Source of the DNA: Kribbella sp. VKM Ac-2568
Lineage (GTDB): Bacteria > Actinomycetota > Actinomycetes > Propionibacteriales > Kribbellaceae
Assembly (NCBI RefSeq): GCF_004345365.1
Contig: NZ_SLVF01000007.1
Location: forward strand, 434,001 to 498,000
Length of the DNA stretch: 64,000 nucleotides
Direction of reading: 5' to 3'
A model generated the notes under the pieces. That model ran no database searches, was not told the origin of the DNA, and worked only from the letters and a program-made list of their open reading frames with translations. The position numbers and the translations under genes are program-made. The stretch's first letter is position 1. Each line of letters begins with the position of its first letter. Shown one piece after another: positions 1-11,227 of the stretch.

Positions 1-1059
1 TCGCCTACGCCCGCCACGGGCTCGTCGTACCAGCGGGCTGCCGATGGCAACGTCGAGACGGCGTACGTCGCTTCGGGTGCTCCGGCGCAGGGTGATGCCC
101 TGGTCGCGACCTTGTCGGCCCCTCGCAAGCTCGCCGCGCTGACGGTGCTCCAGCAGGCCGGTGGTGTCGGCCAAGCGCAGGTCGAGGTACGGGTCGGTGG
201 CGAGTGGCGCCCGGTCGGGTCTGTGGGCACCGCCTATGCCGAGCTCGACACCCAGGATCTGCTCGCTGAGGCGGTCCGCCTGGTGTGGAAGGACGGAAGC
301 CCTGCTCCGCAGGTGGCCGAACTGGTACCGCGCTGGGCCGATACGCCGTTGGTGACGCTCAGTGTGGATCCGGCTGAGGCCGATGTCGTGCGCGGCCAGG
401 CGTCGACAATCACCGTCAACCTCTCGCCCGCCGGGGCTCAAGATCTCACCGGCACGCTCGCGATCACTGCGCCAGCGGGTTGGGCCGTCACGCCATCGAG
501 CACCACGGTCACGGTGACCCGCGGCTTCACCCGGTCTGTCGCCGTGAAGGTGATGCCGCCGGCCGACGCGGCGCTGTCTTCGGTCGACCTTCCGGTGACC
601 TTCAGCGTCGGCAGCGACACCTTCACCACCTCTGCTGCCCTCTCGGTCCGGCCGAAGACCTCCACAACCAACGTGGCCGTGCACAAACCGGTGACCGCCT
701 CAGGCGTCGAGCCCGGCACGTCGTACACGCCTGAGCTCGCGGTCGACGGAGACCCCGCCACTCGCTGGGCCTCCGGGTACGACGATGCGTCCTGGCTGCA
801 GGTGGACCTCGGTGCAGCGACAGCGCTCGGCAAGGTCGTACTCCGCTGGGAAGCGGCGTACGGGAAGGCCTACCAGGTCGAGGTGTCCGACGACGGCAAC
901 ACCTGGACCACGGCCGCGGAGGTCGCGGACAGCGACGGTGGCGTCGACACCGTCTGGCTCGACGCCACCGGCCGCTACGTCCGCCTGCAAGGCGTCAAGC
1001 GAGCCACCACCTACGGCTACTCCCTCTACGAACTGGAGGCCTACCCGACCACCCAGTGA
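1..1059 (+). CDS. C-terminal part of a secreted glycoside hydrolase-like protein with carbohydrate-binding domains (5' end outside window)
   Basis: The frame is open from the first base and ends at TGA 1057-1059, so only the C-terminal 352 residues are seen. The first ~115 residues look like a discoidin-type carbohydrate-binding module. Next comes an NPCBM/NEW3-like beta-sandwich (about 120-195, with the segment TITVNLSPAG and a following APAGW). The last ~130 residues are an F5/8 type C (CBM32) module, with the typical AVDGDPATRWAS and WLQVDLG motifs. This order is usual in extracellular GH84 or GH20 N-acetylhexosaminidases of actinomycetes, but no catalytic domain lies in the window, so the enzyme class is inferred. 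It converges on iolA with no gap. Confidence 0.8.
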   Translation, partial: SPTPATGSSYQRAADGNVETAYVASGAPAQGDALVATLSAPRKLAALTVLQQAGGVGQAQVEVRVGGEWRPVGSVGTAYAELDTQDLLAEAVRLVWKDGSPAPQVAELVPRWADTPLVTLSVDPAEADVVRGQASTITVNLSPAGAQDLTGTLAITAPAGWAVTPSSTTVTVTRGFTRSVAVKVMPPADAALSSVDLPVTFSVGSDTFTTSAALSVRPKTSTTNVAVHKPVTASGVEPGTSYTPELAVDGDPATRWASGYDDASWLQVDLGAATALGKVVLRWEAAYGKAYQVEVSDDGNTWTTAAEVADSDGGVDTVWLDATGRYVRLQGVKRATTYGYSLYELEAYPTTQ

Positions 1060-2556
1060 TCAGTCGTGGGTGGGGAAGCCCAGGTTCAGCCCGCCGTGGG
1101 ACGGGTCGAGCCAGCGGGAGGTGATCACCTTGCCGCGGGTGAAGAAGTGGACGCCTTCGGTGCCGTGCGCGTGCGTGTCACCGAAGAGCGAGTTCTTCCA
1201 GCCGCCGAAGGAGTAGTAGGCCATCGGCACCGGGATCGGGACGTTGACGCCGACCATGCCGACCTCCACCTCCGTCTGGTACCGGCGGGCGGCGCCACCG
1301 TCGTTGGTGAAGATCGCCGTGCCGTTGCCGTAGGGGTTGGAGTTCACCAGGTCCAGCGCCGCGTCGTACGACGGGACGCGGACGACCGAGAGCACTGGGC
1401 CGAAGATCTCGTCGGTGTAGATCGACATGTCCGGGGTGACCTTGTCGAACAGCGTCGGGCCGAGCCAGAAGCCGTCGTCGCCACCGTCGAACGGACCTTC
1501 GCGACCGTCGACGGCCAGCTCGGCGCCTTCGGTCACGCCGGCCTCGACATACCCGACGACCTTGTCGCGGTGGGCGCCGGTGACGAGCGGGCCCATGTCG
1601 CAGCCGCGGGTGCCGTCGCCGGTCTTCAGCGTCGCCATCCTGGTCCGGATCTTCTCGATCAGATCGTCCGCGACGGGCTCGACCGCGATCAGCGCGGAGA
1701 TCGCCATGCAGCGCTCACCCGCCGAGCCGAAGCCGGCGTTCACCGCGGCGTCCGCGGCGAGGTTGAGGTCCGCGTCGGGGAGCACCACCATGTGGTTCTT
1801 CGCGCCGCCTAGTGCCTGCACCCGCTTGCCGTGCGCCGTACCGGTCTCGTAGACGTAGCGGGCGATCGGGGTCGAGCCGACGAACGAGACGGCCTTGATG
1901 TCCGGGTGCTCGAGCAGCCGGTCGACGGCCTCCTTGTCACCGTGCACGACGTTCATCACGCCGTCGGGCAGACCGGCCTCCTTCCAGAGCGCGGCCACCG
2001 CGTTCACCGCCGACGGATCCTTCTCGGACGGCTTGATCACCACGCTGTTTCCGCAGGCCACCGCGATCGGGACGAACCACAACGGCACCATCGCCGGGAA
2101 GTTGAACGGCGAGATCACCGCGACCGCCCCGAGCGGCTGGCGGATCGAGTACACGTCGACGTTGGTGGAGACGTTCTCGCTGAAGCCGCCCTTCATCAGG
2201 TGCGGGATGCCGCAGGCGAACTCCACCACCTCGAGGCCGCGGGTCACCTCGCCGAGCGCGTCCGACAGCACCTTGCCGTGCTCGGCGGTGATCAGTGCGG
2301 CGATCTCCTCCTTCCGCTCGTTCAGCAGCTCGCGGAAGGCGAACAGCACCTGCGCACGCTTGGTGAGCGAGGTCCGGCCCCACGCCTTGGAGGCATCGTG
2401 GGCGACTTTCACCACCTCGTCGACAGTCGCCGCCGAGGCCAGGTCCAGCTCGCCGGTGGCCTCGCCGGTGGCGGGGTTGTAGACCTTGCTGGTGCGCTCG
2501 GAGACGCCCGTCCAGGGGGTCCCGCCGATCAGATGGGTGATTCGCTCAGTGCTCAC
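1060..2556 (-). CDS. iolA: Methylmalonate-semialdehyde / malonate-semialdehyde dehydrogenase (CoA-acylating)
   Basis: A 498-residue aldehyde dehydrogenase that converts malonate semialdehyde, the last intermediate of inositol breakdown, to acetyl-CoA and CO2 (also methylmalonate semialdehyde to propionyl-CoA). Visible signatures are the NAD-site stretch PFNFPAMVPLW (about 150-160), the MMSDH-type GGAKNH in place of the usual catalytic Glu motif, and the nucleophile Cys283 in GSAGERCMA. Length is normal for MmsA/IolA. The GTG start overlaps the stop of the upstream isomerase gene as GTGA, so it is the translationally coupled last gene of the inositol operon. MmsA and IolA cannot be told apart by sequence; context favours IolA. 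Confidence 0.93.
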   Translation of the reverse strand: MSTERITHLIGGTPWTGVSERTSKVYNPATGEATGELDLASAATVDEVVKVAHDASKAWGRTSLTKRAQVLFAFRELLNERKEEIAALITAEHGKVLSDALGEVTRGLEVVEFACGIPHLMKGGFSENVSTNVDVYSIRQPLGAVAVISPFNFPAMVPLWFVPIAVACGNSVVIKPSEKDPSAVNAVAALWKEAGLPDGVMNVVHGDKEAVDRLLEHPDIKAVSFVGSTPIARYVYETGTAHGKRVQALGGAKNHMVVLPDADLNLAADAAVNAGFGSAGERCMAISALIAVEPVADDLIEKIRTRMATLKTGDGTRGCDMGPLVTGAHRDKVVGYVEAGVTEGAELAVDGREGPFDGGDDGFWLGPTLFDKVTPDMSIYTDEIFGPVLSVVRVPSYDAALDLVNSNPYGNGTAIFTNDGGAARRYQTEVEVGMVGVNVPIPVPMAYYSFGGWKNSLFGDTHAHGTEGVHFFTRGKVITSRWLDPSHGGLNLGFPTHD

Positions 2557-3419
2557 AGCTGCATCCCTTGCTTCATCAGTAAGTCGGTGATCTTCTCCCG
2601 CATGAACGTGCTCGAGTCCCGGGCACGTTCCTCCCAGGCGAAGACGCAGGCGGTGACGGTGCCGTCGAACCCGACCGCGGCCAGGCTCTCGAACAGCTCG
2701 TCGAAGTCGACCTCGCCCTGGCCGATGTCCAGGTGCTGGTGCACCCGGACGGTCGAGCCGGGCGGGTTGACGATGTAGCGCAGACCGGACGACCCGGTGT
2801 GGTCGAACGAGTCGGCGACGTGAACGTTGGTCAGCAGGTCACCCGCGTACCCGATGATCCCCGGAGCGTCGTTGCCCAGGTGGAACGTATGGGGTGCGCA
2901 GTACAGAAAGCTCACCAGCGGGCTGTTGATACCGCGGATCAGGTCGATCGCGGCGCGGCCGCCCTCCTCGAAGTCGTCCGGATGCGGCTCGAGGACGAGC
3001 CGGACCCCTTCCGCCTCGAAGACCGGAAGCAATTCCTCCATCGACCGCCAGAACTGCGACTCGCTCCTGGCGGCCTGCTCGGGCCGACCGTTGAACTCGG
3101 AGTTCATCACGTCCACGCCGAGCTCGGCGGTGATCCGGATCGCGCGCTTCCAGTACCGGACCGCCGCCTGCCGGTCGTCCTCGTCGGGCCCCGACCACTT
3201 GTACAGCGGAAGCACCGACGAGACCCCGACCCCTGTCGCCGCCAGCTCGGCCTTGAACGCCGCCACCCTCGCGTCATCCACCCGCGGGTGGTTGAAGAAG
3301 GGCAGGAAGTCGTCCCGCGGCGAGAGCTCCAGCCACTGGTAGCCCAGGTCGGCCACCAGTCCGGGGAGCTCCAGCATCGGAACGTGCCGGAACATGTAGG
3401 GGTCGAGGCTGAGTTTCAC
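2553..3419 (-). CDS. Sugar phosphate isomerase/epimerase, TIM barrel (IolE/IolH/IolI-like)
   Basis: A 288-residue xylose-isomerase-like TIM-barrel protein. The beta-strand ends carry candidate metal ligands: VLEPHPDD near residue 143, NVHVADSFDHTG near 200, and VHQHLDIGQGEVD near 225. It is the third such protein in the operon, so it may be an inosose isomerase (IolI role), an IolH-type protein or a dehydratase for another inositol stereoisomer; sequence alone does not decide. GTG start and stop are both coupled by 4-base GTGA overlaps with iolG2 upstream and iolA downstream. Confidence 0.8.
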   Translation of the reverse strand: MKLSLDPYMFRHVPMLELPGLVADLGYQWLELSPRDDFLPFFNHPRVDDARVAAFKAELAATGVGVSSVLPLYKWSGPDEDDRQAAVRYWKRAIRITAELGVDVMNSEFNGRPEQAARSESQFWRSMEELLPVFEAEGVRLVLEPHPDDFEEGGRAAIDLIRGINSPLVSFLYCAPHTFHLGNDAPGIIGYAGDLLTNVHVADSFDHTGSSGLRYIVNPPGSTVRVHQHLDIGQGEVDFDELFESLAAVGFDGTVTACVFAWEERARDSSTFMREKITDLLMKQGMQL

Positions 3420-4426
3420 CCGAACACCTCGCTACGGCTGACCATCTCGACCTCCACCGGGCGACCTTCCTGCAAGGACTGCACGCCGGCCGTGCAGACC
3501 GCGGCGGCGGCATATCCGTCCCAGGCCGTCGGGCCGTCGATCTCGCCCTTCGCCGCGGCGTTCACCCAGCGCTGGACCTCGATGTCGTACGCCAACCCGA
3601 AGCGGACCCGGAAGTCGTCCGGCACCGCACCACCCCAGTGTCCGGCCGCCCTGGTCAGCACGTCGACCCCTAGGCCGATGGTCGCGCTGCCCCGCTCGGC
3701 GACCGCCTCGCAGCGCACTTCGTAGCCGACCTGGAAGTTGACGAACACCTCCACGTCGGCCAACGCGCCGCTCGCCATCTCGAACACCGCGAACTGCGGG
3801 TCGAGCACGCCTTCGCCGACCAGGCTCGTCGGCTTCGGCGTGTGCAGGGTGATCCGGGTGATCTCGTCGCCGAACAGCCACCGCGCCACGTCGACCTCGT
3901 GCACCATCGAATCGCGCACGATCATCTCGCTGCGGAACGTCTCGGGGACGGTCTTGTTCCGGTGCACGTTGTGCAGCAACAGCGTCCGCCCCAGGTCACC
4001 AGAGTCCAGCAACCGCTTCAGAGCGGCGTACTCCGGGTCGAAGCGGCGCATGAACCCGACCTGGATCAGCGGCCGGCCCGTCTTGTGCTCGGCCTCCACC
4101 ACCCGCAAGGACGACTCGGCGTCCATCGTCAGGGGCTTCTCGCAGAGCACGGGCTTTCCGTGCTCCAGGCACGCCATCAGCTGGTCGGCGTGGGCGAAGC
4201 CGGGGGACGCGATGATGACCGCGTCCACCTCGGCGTCGCCGATCAGGGCCAGCGGATCGTCGATCACCCGGACGCCGTCGAGCGCCGTCGCCAGGGTGGT
4301 CGCACGGGCCACGTCGGGATCGGACACGGCGACCAGCCGGGCGCCGGAGGTCCGCCGCGCGACCCGCTCGGCATGATCGGCGCCCATCATCCCGACGCCG
4401 ATGATGCCGATCCTCAGCTCCGTCAT
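3416..4426 (-). CDS. Gfo/Idh/MocA oxidoreductase, probable second inositol 2-dehydrogenase
   Basis: A 336-residue two-domain NAD(P)-dependent dehydrogenase. The Rossmann motif GVGMMG is at residues 11-16, the family CEKPL motif near 96-100, and the catalytic-region HEVDVARWL near 179. That HExD arrangement matches Bacillus-type IolG. It probably oxidises myo-inositol or an isomer to an inosose. ATG overlaps the ABC ATPase stop (ATGA) and its own TGA overlaps the next GTG, so it is co-translated with the importer genes. A second IolG-like enzyme (14009-15010) carries HDFD at the same site, suggesting a different stereoisomer for each; that is inference. Confidence 0.85.
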   Translation of the reverse strand: MTELRIGIIGVGMMGADHAERVARRTSGARLVAVSDPDVARATTLATALDGVRVIDDPLALIGDAEVDAVIIASPGFAHADQLMACLEHGKPVLCEKPLTMDAESSLRVVEAEHKTGRPLIQVGFMRRFDPEYAALKRLLDSGDLGRTLLLHNVHRNKTVPETFRSEMIVRDSMVHEVDVARWLFGDEITRITLHTPKPTSLVGEGVLDPQFAVFEMASGALADVEVFVNFQVGYEVRCEAVAERGSATIGLGVDVLTRAAGHWGGAVPDDFRVRFGLAYDIEVQRWVNAAAKGEIDGPTAWDGYAAAAVCTAGVQSLQEGRPVEVEMVSRSEVFG

Positions 4427-5310
4427 CCCGCCCCCTTGTCCAGTGGAGATTCGACCGCGACCTGTCCGTTGCCCTCGACTCGCTCGACGACCAGCTCAGG
4501 GTCGACGCCGCGCAGCTCGTGGCTGAGCGCCTCGAGCTCGGACCCACCGGCCATCTCGTTGGTCAGTTGCTCCAGGCTGATGTCGGCCCGATGGGTGTCG
4601 AGCGAGACCCGGCCCAGCTTCAGCACCACGAAGTGGTTGCCGACCAGGTAGGCGTGGTGCGGGTTGTGGGTGATGAAGACGACTCCCAGGCCGGCGTCAC
4701 GGGCCTTGACGATGTACTTCAGCACCACGCCGGACTGCTTCACGCCGAGCGCGGCGGTCGGCTCGTCCAGGATCAGCACCTTGGCGCCGAAGTAGATCGC
4801 CCTGGCGATCGCGATGCACTGGCGCTGACCGCCGGACAGCATTCCGACCGGCTGCTCCAGGTTGGGGATCGAGATCCCCATCTTGGTCAGCTCCTCGTGG
4901 GCGATCCGCTTCATCTTGGTGGCGTCCATCGTGCCGAGCGCCTTGGTGATCTCGTTGCCGAGGAAGAAGTTCCGCCAGACCGACATCAGCGGCGCCAGCG
5001 CCAGGTCCTGGTAGACCGTGGCGATCCCGCTGTCGAGCGACTCGCGCGGCGAGCTGAACCGGCGCTCCTCGCCGTTCACCGACAAGACCCCGTCGGTGTG
5101 CTCGTGCAGGCCGGCGATGATCTTGATCAACGTCGACTTGCCCGCGCCGTTGTCGCCGAGCACGCAGGTGATCTCACCCTGCCGGACGGCCAGGGTGACA
5201 CCACGCAACGCGTGCACGTTGCCGTAGCTCTTGCCCACGTCGTCCAGATGGACGATCGGCGAGGTCGGACTGGTGGTGGCCTCTTCCGCGAACCCTGTGG
5301 TGGTACTCAT
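4423..5310 (-). CDS. Sugar/inositol ABC importer, ATP-binding protein (single NBD)
   Basis: A 295-residue ABC ATPase that powers uptake through the adjacent permease. Walker A GDNGAGKST is at 52-60, the signature LSGGQRQ near 158, Walker B VLILDEPTAA near 178, and a switch His in VVFITHN near 215. CUT2 importers of the RbsA kind have two fused ATPase domains (about 500 residues); this one has a single domain, so a homodimer is likely, as in FrcA-like systems. The last ~45 residues follow the ATPase core and are acidic. It overlaps the permease and the iolG-like gene by ATGA on both sides. Confidence 0.92.
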   Translation of the reverse strand: MSTTTGFAEEATTSPTSPIVHLDDVGKSYGNVHALRGVTLAVRQGEITCVLGDNGAGKSTLIKIIAGLHEHTDGVLSVNGEERRFSSPRESLDSGIATVYQDLALAPLMSVWRNFFLGNEITKALGTMDATKMKRIAHEELTKMGISIPNLEQPVGMLSGGQRQCIAIARAIYFGAKVLILDEPTAALGVKQSGVVLKYIVKARDAGLGVVFITHNPHHAYLVGNHFVVLKLGRVSLDTHRADISLEQLTNEMAGGSELEALSHELRGVDPELVVERVEGNGQVAVESPLDKGAG

Positions 5311-6350
5311 CTCAGATCCGCCCTCCTCTTCACGGCAAGGTTGACGATGGTTGCCAGCAGCAACATGACGCCCAGGAACGCCTTGAACCAGTCGGCGTTC
5401 CAGCCGGCGTAGACGACGCCGAGCTGGGTCATCCCGAAGATCAGTGCGCCGATCGCCGAACCCACCACCGAGCCGTAGCCACCGGTCAGCAGGCAGCCGC
5501 CGACCACCGCCGCGATGATGTAGATGAACTCCTTGCCGACACCCTCACCGGACTGCACGACAGCCTGGTTGAAGAGCAGGTGCATGCCGGAGAACCAGGC
5601 GAAGACCCCGACCGTGATGAACAGGCCGATCTTGACCCGCTTCACCGGCACGCCGACCGCCCGGGCGGCCGCCGCGTCACCGCCGACGGCGAAGATCCAG
5701 TTGCCGACCTTCGTCTTCAGCAGCACCCAGGTCCCGAGCGCGACGAACACGATCCACCAGACGACCAGGATCTTCACGTTGAGCGGGCCCAGCTTGAACT
5801 CCGAGGCGAACACCGCCTGGGCCGAGGAGAACCCGTCCATGTCGCTGATCGAGTTCGACGAGACCGTGCCGGACAGCACCCGGGTGACACCCAGGTTGAG
5901 GCCCTGCAGGATGAAGAAGGTGCCGAGCGTGACCAGGAAGCTCGGCAGCCCCGTGCGCATCAGGAGCCAGCCGTTGAACGCACCGATACAGATCATGACG
6001 ACCAGCGACACTGCGACGCCGACCCACACGTTGGTGCTGAACTGGTAGGAGAACAATCCTGCGGTCAGACCTGCCGTCGTCACCGCGACACCGGCCGACA
6101 GGTCGAACTCACCGCCGATCATCAGCAGCGCCACCGGCACGGCCATCACGCCGATCAGCGCGGACTGGTAGAGGATCGTGCCCGTGGTGGCGAGCTCGCG
6201 GAACGGCGGCGCGACGATCAGGAAGAACACCAGCACCACCACGGCGCCGACCAGCGACCCGACTTCCGGCCGGCTCAGCAGTCGCGCACCCAGGGACCGG
6301 GACGATACCCGGTCGTCGACCGTCGGCGGCGCCGTCAGTGTGGAAGCCAT
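5307..6350 (-). CDS. Sugar/inositol ABC importer, CUT2-type membrane permease
   Basis: A 347-residue polytopic membrane protein of the RbsC/BPD_transp_2 family, forming the inner-membrane channel for the sugar. About eight to ten hydrophobic segments are visible, with the family-typical GGEFDLSAG (about 100) and GGCLLTGGYGSVVGSAIGAL (about 290-309). The frame extends further upstream, but the ATG at 6350 follows GAGGA at a 5-base spacing and lies 8 bases after the binding-protein gene; the extension would overlap that gene. Its TGA overlaps the ATPase start. Confidence 0.93.
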   Translation of the reverse strand: MASTLTAPPTVDDRVSSRSLGARLLSRPEVGSLVGAVVVLVFFLIVAPPFRELATTGTILYQSALIGVMAVPVALLMIGGEFDLSAGVAVTTAGLTAGLFSYQFSTNVWVGVAVSLVVMICIGAFNGWLLMRTGLPSFLVTLGTFFILQGLNLGVTRVLSGTVSSNSISDMDGFSSAQAVFASEFKLGPLNVKILVVWWIVFVALGTWVLLKTKVGNWIFAVGGDAAAARAVGVPVKRVKIGLFITVGVFAWFSGMHLLFNQAVVQSGEGVGKEFIYIIAAVVGGCLLTGGYGSVVGSAIGALIFGMTQLGVVYAGWNADWFKAFLGVMLLLATIVNLAVKRRADLR

Positions 6351-6358
6351 GACGATCC

Positions 6359-7354
6359 TCAGCGCGTCCCGCCGGCGGCGAACTTCTCCACCGCTGCGAC
6401 GTTGCCCTTGTCGATGAAGGCAGGACCGGTCAGCGTGGGCTGGCCACCGCCGATGGTGTTGCCATTGGTCTTGTAGAGCCACAGGCTGTCGACCGCGAGG
6501 TACCCTTGGAGGTACGGCTGCTGGTCCACGGCCCACTGCACATCGCCGGATTTGATCGCGCCGATCAGGTCCTTGTTGGTGTCGAAGGTGCCGACCTTGG
6601 CGCTCGAGCCCGCGTCCTTGACCGACTTCACCGCGGCCAGCGCGAACGGCGCGCCCAGGGTGACGACGTAGTCGATGCTCTTGTCCTGCTGGAGCTTCGA
6701 CGTCATCGTGGTCTGGCTGCCAGGCATGTCGGTGCCGGTGATGTAAAGCTTCTCGACGTTCGGGAACTTGTCCTTGACGCCCTGGCAGCGCGCCTCCAGG
6801 CCGACGTGGCCCTGCTCCTGGATCACACAGACGGCCTTCTTGGCGCCGAGCTCGGTCAGCTTCGCGCCCGCGGCCTGGCCGGCGATCCGCTCGTCCTGAC
6901 CGAAGTAGCCGAGCGCACCCGCCGCCTGCCAGGCCTCGATGCCGCCGTTCAGCGCGACCACCGGGATGCCGCCGTCGGCTGCCTTCTTCACGTTCGCCTG
7001 CATCGCGTCCGGCTTCGCCAGGGTGACGGCGAGGCCGTCGACCTTCTGGTCGATCGCGGTCTGCACCAGGTTGGCCTGGTCGGCGCCTTCCGGCGCACCG
7101 GAGTACTGCAGTTCGACGTTGTCCTTCGCCGCGGCCGCCTCAGCGCCCTTGCGGACCAGGTCCCAGAACGTGTCACCTGGGGCCGCGTGCGTGATGAACG
7201 CGACCTTCATCCGCGGGGTGTCCGCAACGTTGCCCGCGGCCCCTCCGGAGCTCTCTTCCTCCTGCTTGCCGCCGGAGGAACTGCACGCACCCAGCGCCGC
7301 GACCAGCACGAGCGCCGCCCCCGTGGCCACCGCCTTCTTCTGCCACCGAACCAT
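6359..7354 (-). CDS. Sugar/inositol ABC importer, substrate-binding lipoprotein
   Basis: A 331-residue extracytoplasmic binding protein of the periplasmic-binding-protein 4 (RbsB-like) fold, tethered by lipid at Cys24 of the lipobox LGAC after a KK-containing hydrophobic signal. The mature part starts with a Gly/Ser/Glu-rich linker, then MKVAFITHAAPGDTFWDLV, the usual first strand of this family. It would deliver inositol or a related polyol to the permease. I chose ATG 7354 because it places a normal signal peptide at the N-terminus; 20 more upstream codons are open but unlikely. An 81-base gap with hairpins separates it from iolE, the largest gap in the operon. Confidence 0.92.
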   Translation of the reverse strand: MVRWQKKAVATGAALVLVAALGACSSSGGKQEEESSGGAAGNVADTPRMKVAFITHAAPGDTFWDLVRKGAEAAAAKDNVELQYSGAPEGADQANLVQTAIDQKVDGLAVTLAKPDAMQANVKKAADGGIPVVALNGGIEAWQAAGALGYFGQDERIAGQAAGAKLTELGAKKAVCVIQEQGHVGLEARCQGVKDKFPNVEKLYITGTDMPGSQTTMTSKLQQDKSIDYVVTLGAPFALAAVKSVKDAGSSAKVGTFDTNKDLIGAIKSGDVQWAVDQQPYLQGYLAVDSLWLYKTNGNTIGGGQPTLTGPAFIDKGNVAAVEKFAAGGTR

Positions 7355-7380
7355 GACTACAACCAGCCTTTCAGACGTTT

Positions 7381-7434
7381 CCGCGGTAACGCCGCGGCGT
7401 GTGGGTGTGACCATGCAGAGTCACTCTGCTGGTC
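7381..7434 (-). promoter_or_regulatory. Two intercistronic stem-loops between iolE and the binding-protein gene
   Basis: Positions 7409-7434 form an 11-bp stem (GACCA plus GCAGAG against CTCTGC plus TGGTC, one bulged T, loop TCA) right after the iolE stop. A second hairpin at 7381-7397 pairs two CCGCGG copies around TAACG. Neither is followed by a U-run on the minus strand. They are more likely RNA-processing, stabilising or partial-termination elements that raise binding-protein levels above the enzymes than a full terminator. Confidence 0.5.
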
Positions 7435-7435
7435 G

Positions 7436-8321
7436 TCAAACGGATACACCACCCCCGTGGCTCCTGAGGTAGGACAAAGTCCGCTCCGCGATCGGGAGCG
7501 GGACGTCGGGTGGGCAGGGATACATGTCCTGCTCCACGATCGCGAACAGGTCCGCGTCGAGGCCGGTCAGCGCGTCGAGCACGGGCCCCAGCTCGGGAAT
7601 CCCGAGCGGCGGCTCGCACATCACGCCGCGCTTGACCGCCTCGTCGAAGCCCAGTCCTTCTTCCTGCACGGCCGCCAGGACGACGGGGTCGACCTGCTTG
7701 AGGTGCACGTACCCGATCCGCTCCGGGTACTGCTGGATCAGCTGCAGGTTGTCGCCACCGCAATAGCTGATGTGCCCCGTGTCCAGGCAGAGGTTGACGT
7801 GCTCACCGTCGGTCTCGGCGAGGAACCGCTCGACCGTCTCCTGGCTGTCCACGTGCCCGTCCGCGTGCGGGTGGAACTGCGTCTTCAACCCGTACTCCGC
7901 GGCGATCCGCCGGCCGAGCTCGGTGACCTGGTGGCCGTGCCGCGCCTGAGCCTCATGATCCAGGCGCGGTTCGACCACCTCCCCGTTCGGGCCGCGCCAC
8001 ATCGAGGGGATCACCACCAGGTGCCTGGCTCCCATCGCCGCGGCGAGCTCGGCCGCGGCCGAGACGTCACGCCAGGTCGAGTCCCAGGAGTCCGGCCGGT
8101 GCAGGTGCTCGAAGATCGTGCCGGCGGTGACCTCGAGGCCACGCTTGTCCAGCTCCTCCTTCAGCCGCGAAGGATCCGTCGGCAGGTAGCCGAAGGGGCC
8201 GAGCTCGATCCGCGTGTAGCCGGCGGCCGCGACCTCGTCGAGGAACCGCTCCCAAGGCGTCTGCTGGTCGTCGTTCGCGAACCAGACGCCCCACGAGTCC
8301 GGCGCACTGCCGACCTTGACC

Positions 8322-8329
<8 letters not shown>
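7436..8329 (-). CDS. iolE: Inosose dehydratase-like TIM-barrel protein
   Basis: A 297-residue sugar-phosphate-isomerase-fold protein that probably dehydrates 2-keto-myo-inositol to the trihydroxycyclohexane-dione used by IolD. It begins VGSAPDSWGVWFAND, the N-terminal pattern of IolE proteins. Candidate metal ligands sit in TQFHPHADGH (about 150), LCLDTGHISYCGGD (about 180) and YVHLKQVDP (about 207). The ATG overlaps the end of iolD by 8 bases (ATGGGTGA). Choice of iolE here rather than at 13131 rests on the iolD-iolE adjacency. Confidence 0.75.
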
Positions 8330-10241
<1,912 letters not shown>

Positions 10242-10287
10242 CGCTCTCCTCCGAAAGATCGCCGCGGATTTGCTGTCGGGGACATGG

Positions 10288-11178
10288 TCATCGGTCCTCG
10301 CCGAACGGCAGGCGCGGGTCGATCGGCTGGGTGTTCCACAGCTCCCGGACCCAGCCGTGCTGCGGGTCGTCGCTGATCAGCCACTCGCGTTCGGTGCCGG
10401 GACCGGCCATCACGTTCAGGTAGTACATGTCATAACCAGGAGGCGCCATCGCAGGACCATGCCAACCGTGGGGCACCAGCACCAGATCCCCGCCGCGCAC
10501 CTCGGCCAGGACGTCGATGGGGCGGTCCTCGGTGCCGTAGACCCGCTGGTAGCCGATCGGGTCGTTGCCCTTGACACCCTCAGGGGCATCGTCGGACAGC
10601 TGCAGCTCGAAGTAGTAGATCTCCTCGAGCTCGCTCTCCTTGCCCGGCTTGTGCTCGTCGTGCTTGTGCGGCGGGTAGGACGACCAGTTCCCGGCCGGGG
10701 TGAGAACCTCGCACGCGATGATCGAGTCCGCCTCGAGCACCGCGGGTGTACCGAAGTTCCGCACCTGCCGGGAGGCGACACCCGCACCGCGCAGCTCGGT
10801 CTCGACCTGCTCGACGCCGATCCGCCGGAACGGGTAGTCCGAAGCGGCCTTCGCATGTGGGAAGGCGATCCGGGCGCCACCCGCGCTGACCACGGCGACG
10901 GTGGTACCCCGCGGCACGTAGGCGAAGTCGGTCGGGCCCGCGAAGACGTCCGCGCGACCGCCCAGCGGCAGGGTCTCCCCATCCACGACCACCTCGGCGG
11001 AGCCGCTCAGCGGGAGTACCAGGAACTCGGAGTCACCCGTGTCGAACTCGACCGACTGCCCGGGCCGCAACGTCGCGACGTACAGGCCGGTGTGGTGCCA
11101 GTCCTGCTCGCCCGGGCTGACCGCGAGCTCGAAGCCGTCCCGCGCCGTGGAGCCGGCGGGCCTGAACCAGGCGGTCAT
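10288..11178 (-). CDS. iolB: 5-deoxy-glucuronate isomerase
   Basis: A 296-residue double-cupin enzyme that isomerises 5-deoxy-glucuronate to 2-deoxy-5-keto-gluconate. The cupin metal site is visible as SSYPPHKHDEH near 165, followed by EIYYFELQ and by DLVLVPHGWHGPAMAPPGYDMYYLN-like strands near 232-256. ATG 11178 was chosen over the longer open frame because GAGGGGG lies 7 bases upstream and MTAWFRPAG is the usual start of actinobacterial IolB. It sits between the aldolase gene and iolD. Confidence 0.94.
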   Translation of the reverse strand: MTAWFRPAGSTARDGFELAVSPGEQDWHHTGLYVATLRPGQSVEFDTGDSEFLVLPLSGSAEVVVDGETLPLGGRADVFAGPTDFAYVPRGTTVAVVSAGGARIAFPHAKAASDYPFRRIGVEQVETELRGAGVASRQVRNFGTPAVLEADSIIACEVLTPAGNWSSYPPHKHDEHKPGKESELEEIYYFELQLSDDAPEGVKGNDPIGYQRVYGTEDRPIDVLAEVRGGDLVLVPHGWHGPAMAPPGYDMYYLNVMAGPGTEREWLISDDPQHGWVRELWNTQPIDPRLPFGEDR

Positions 11179-11227
11179 GCGGCACCCCCTCGGGTGGCTA
11201 CGGCAGCTTGAGGAACATGCGGCGCGG

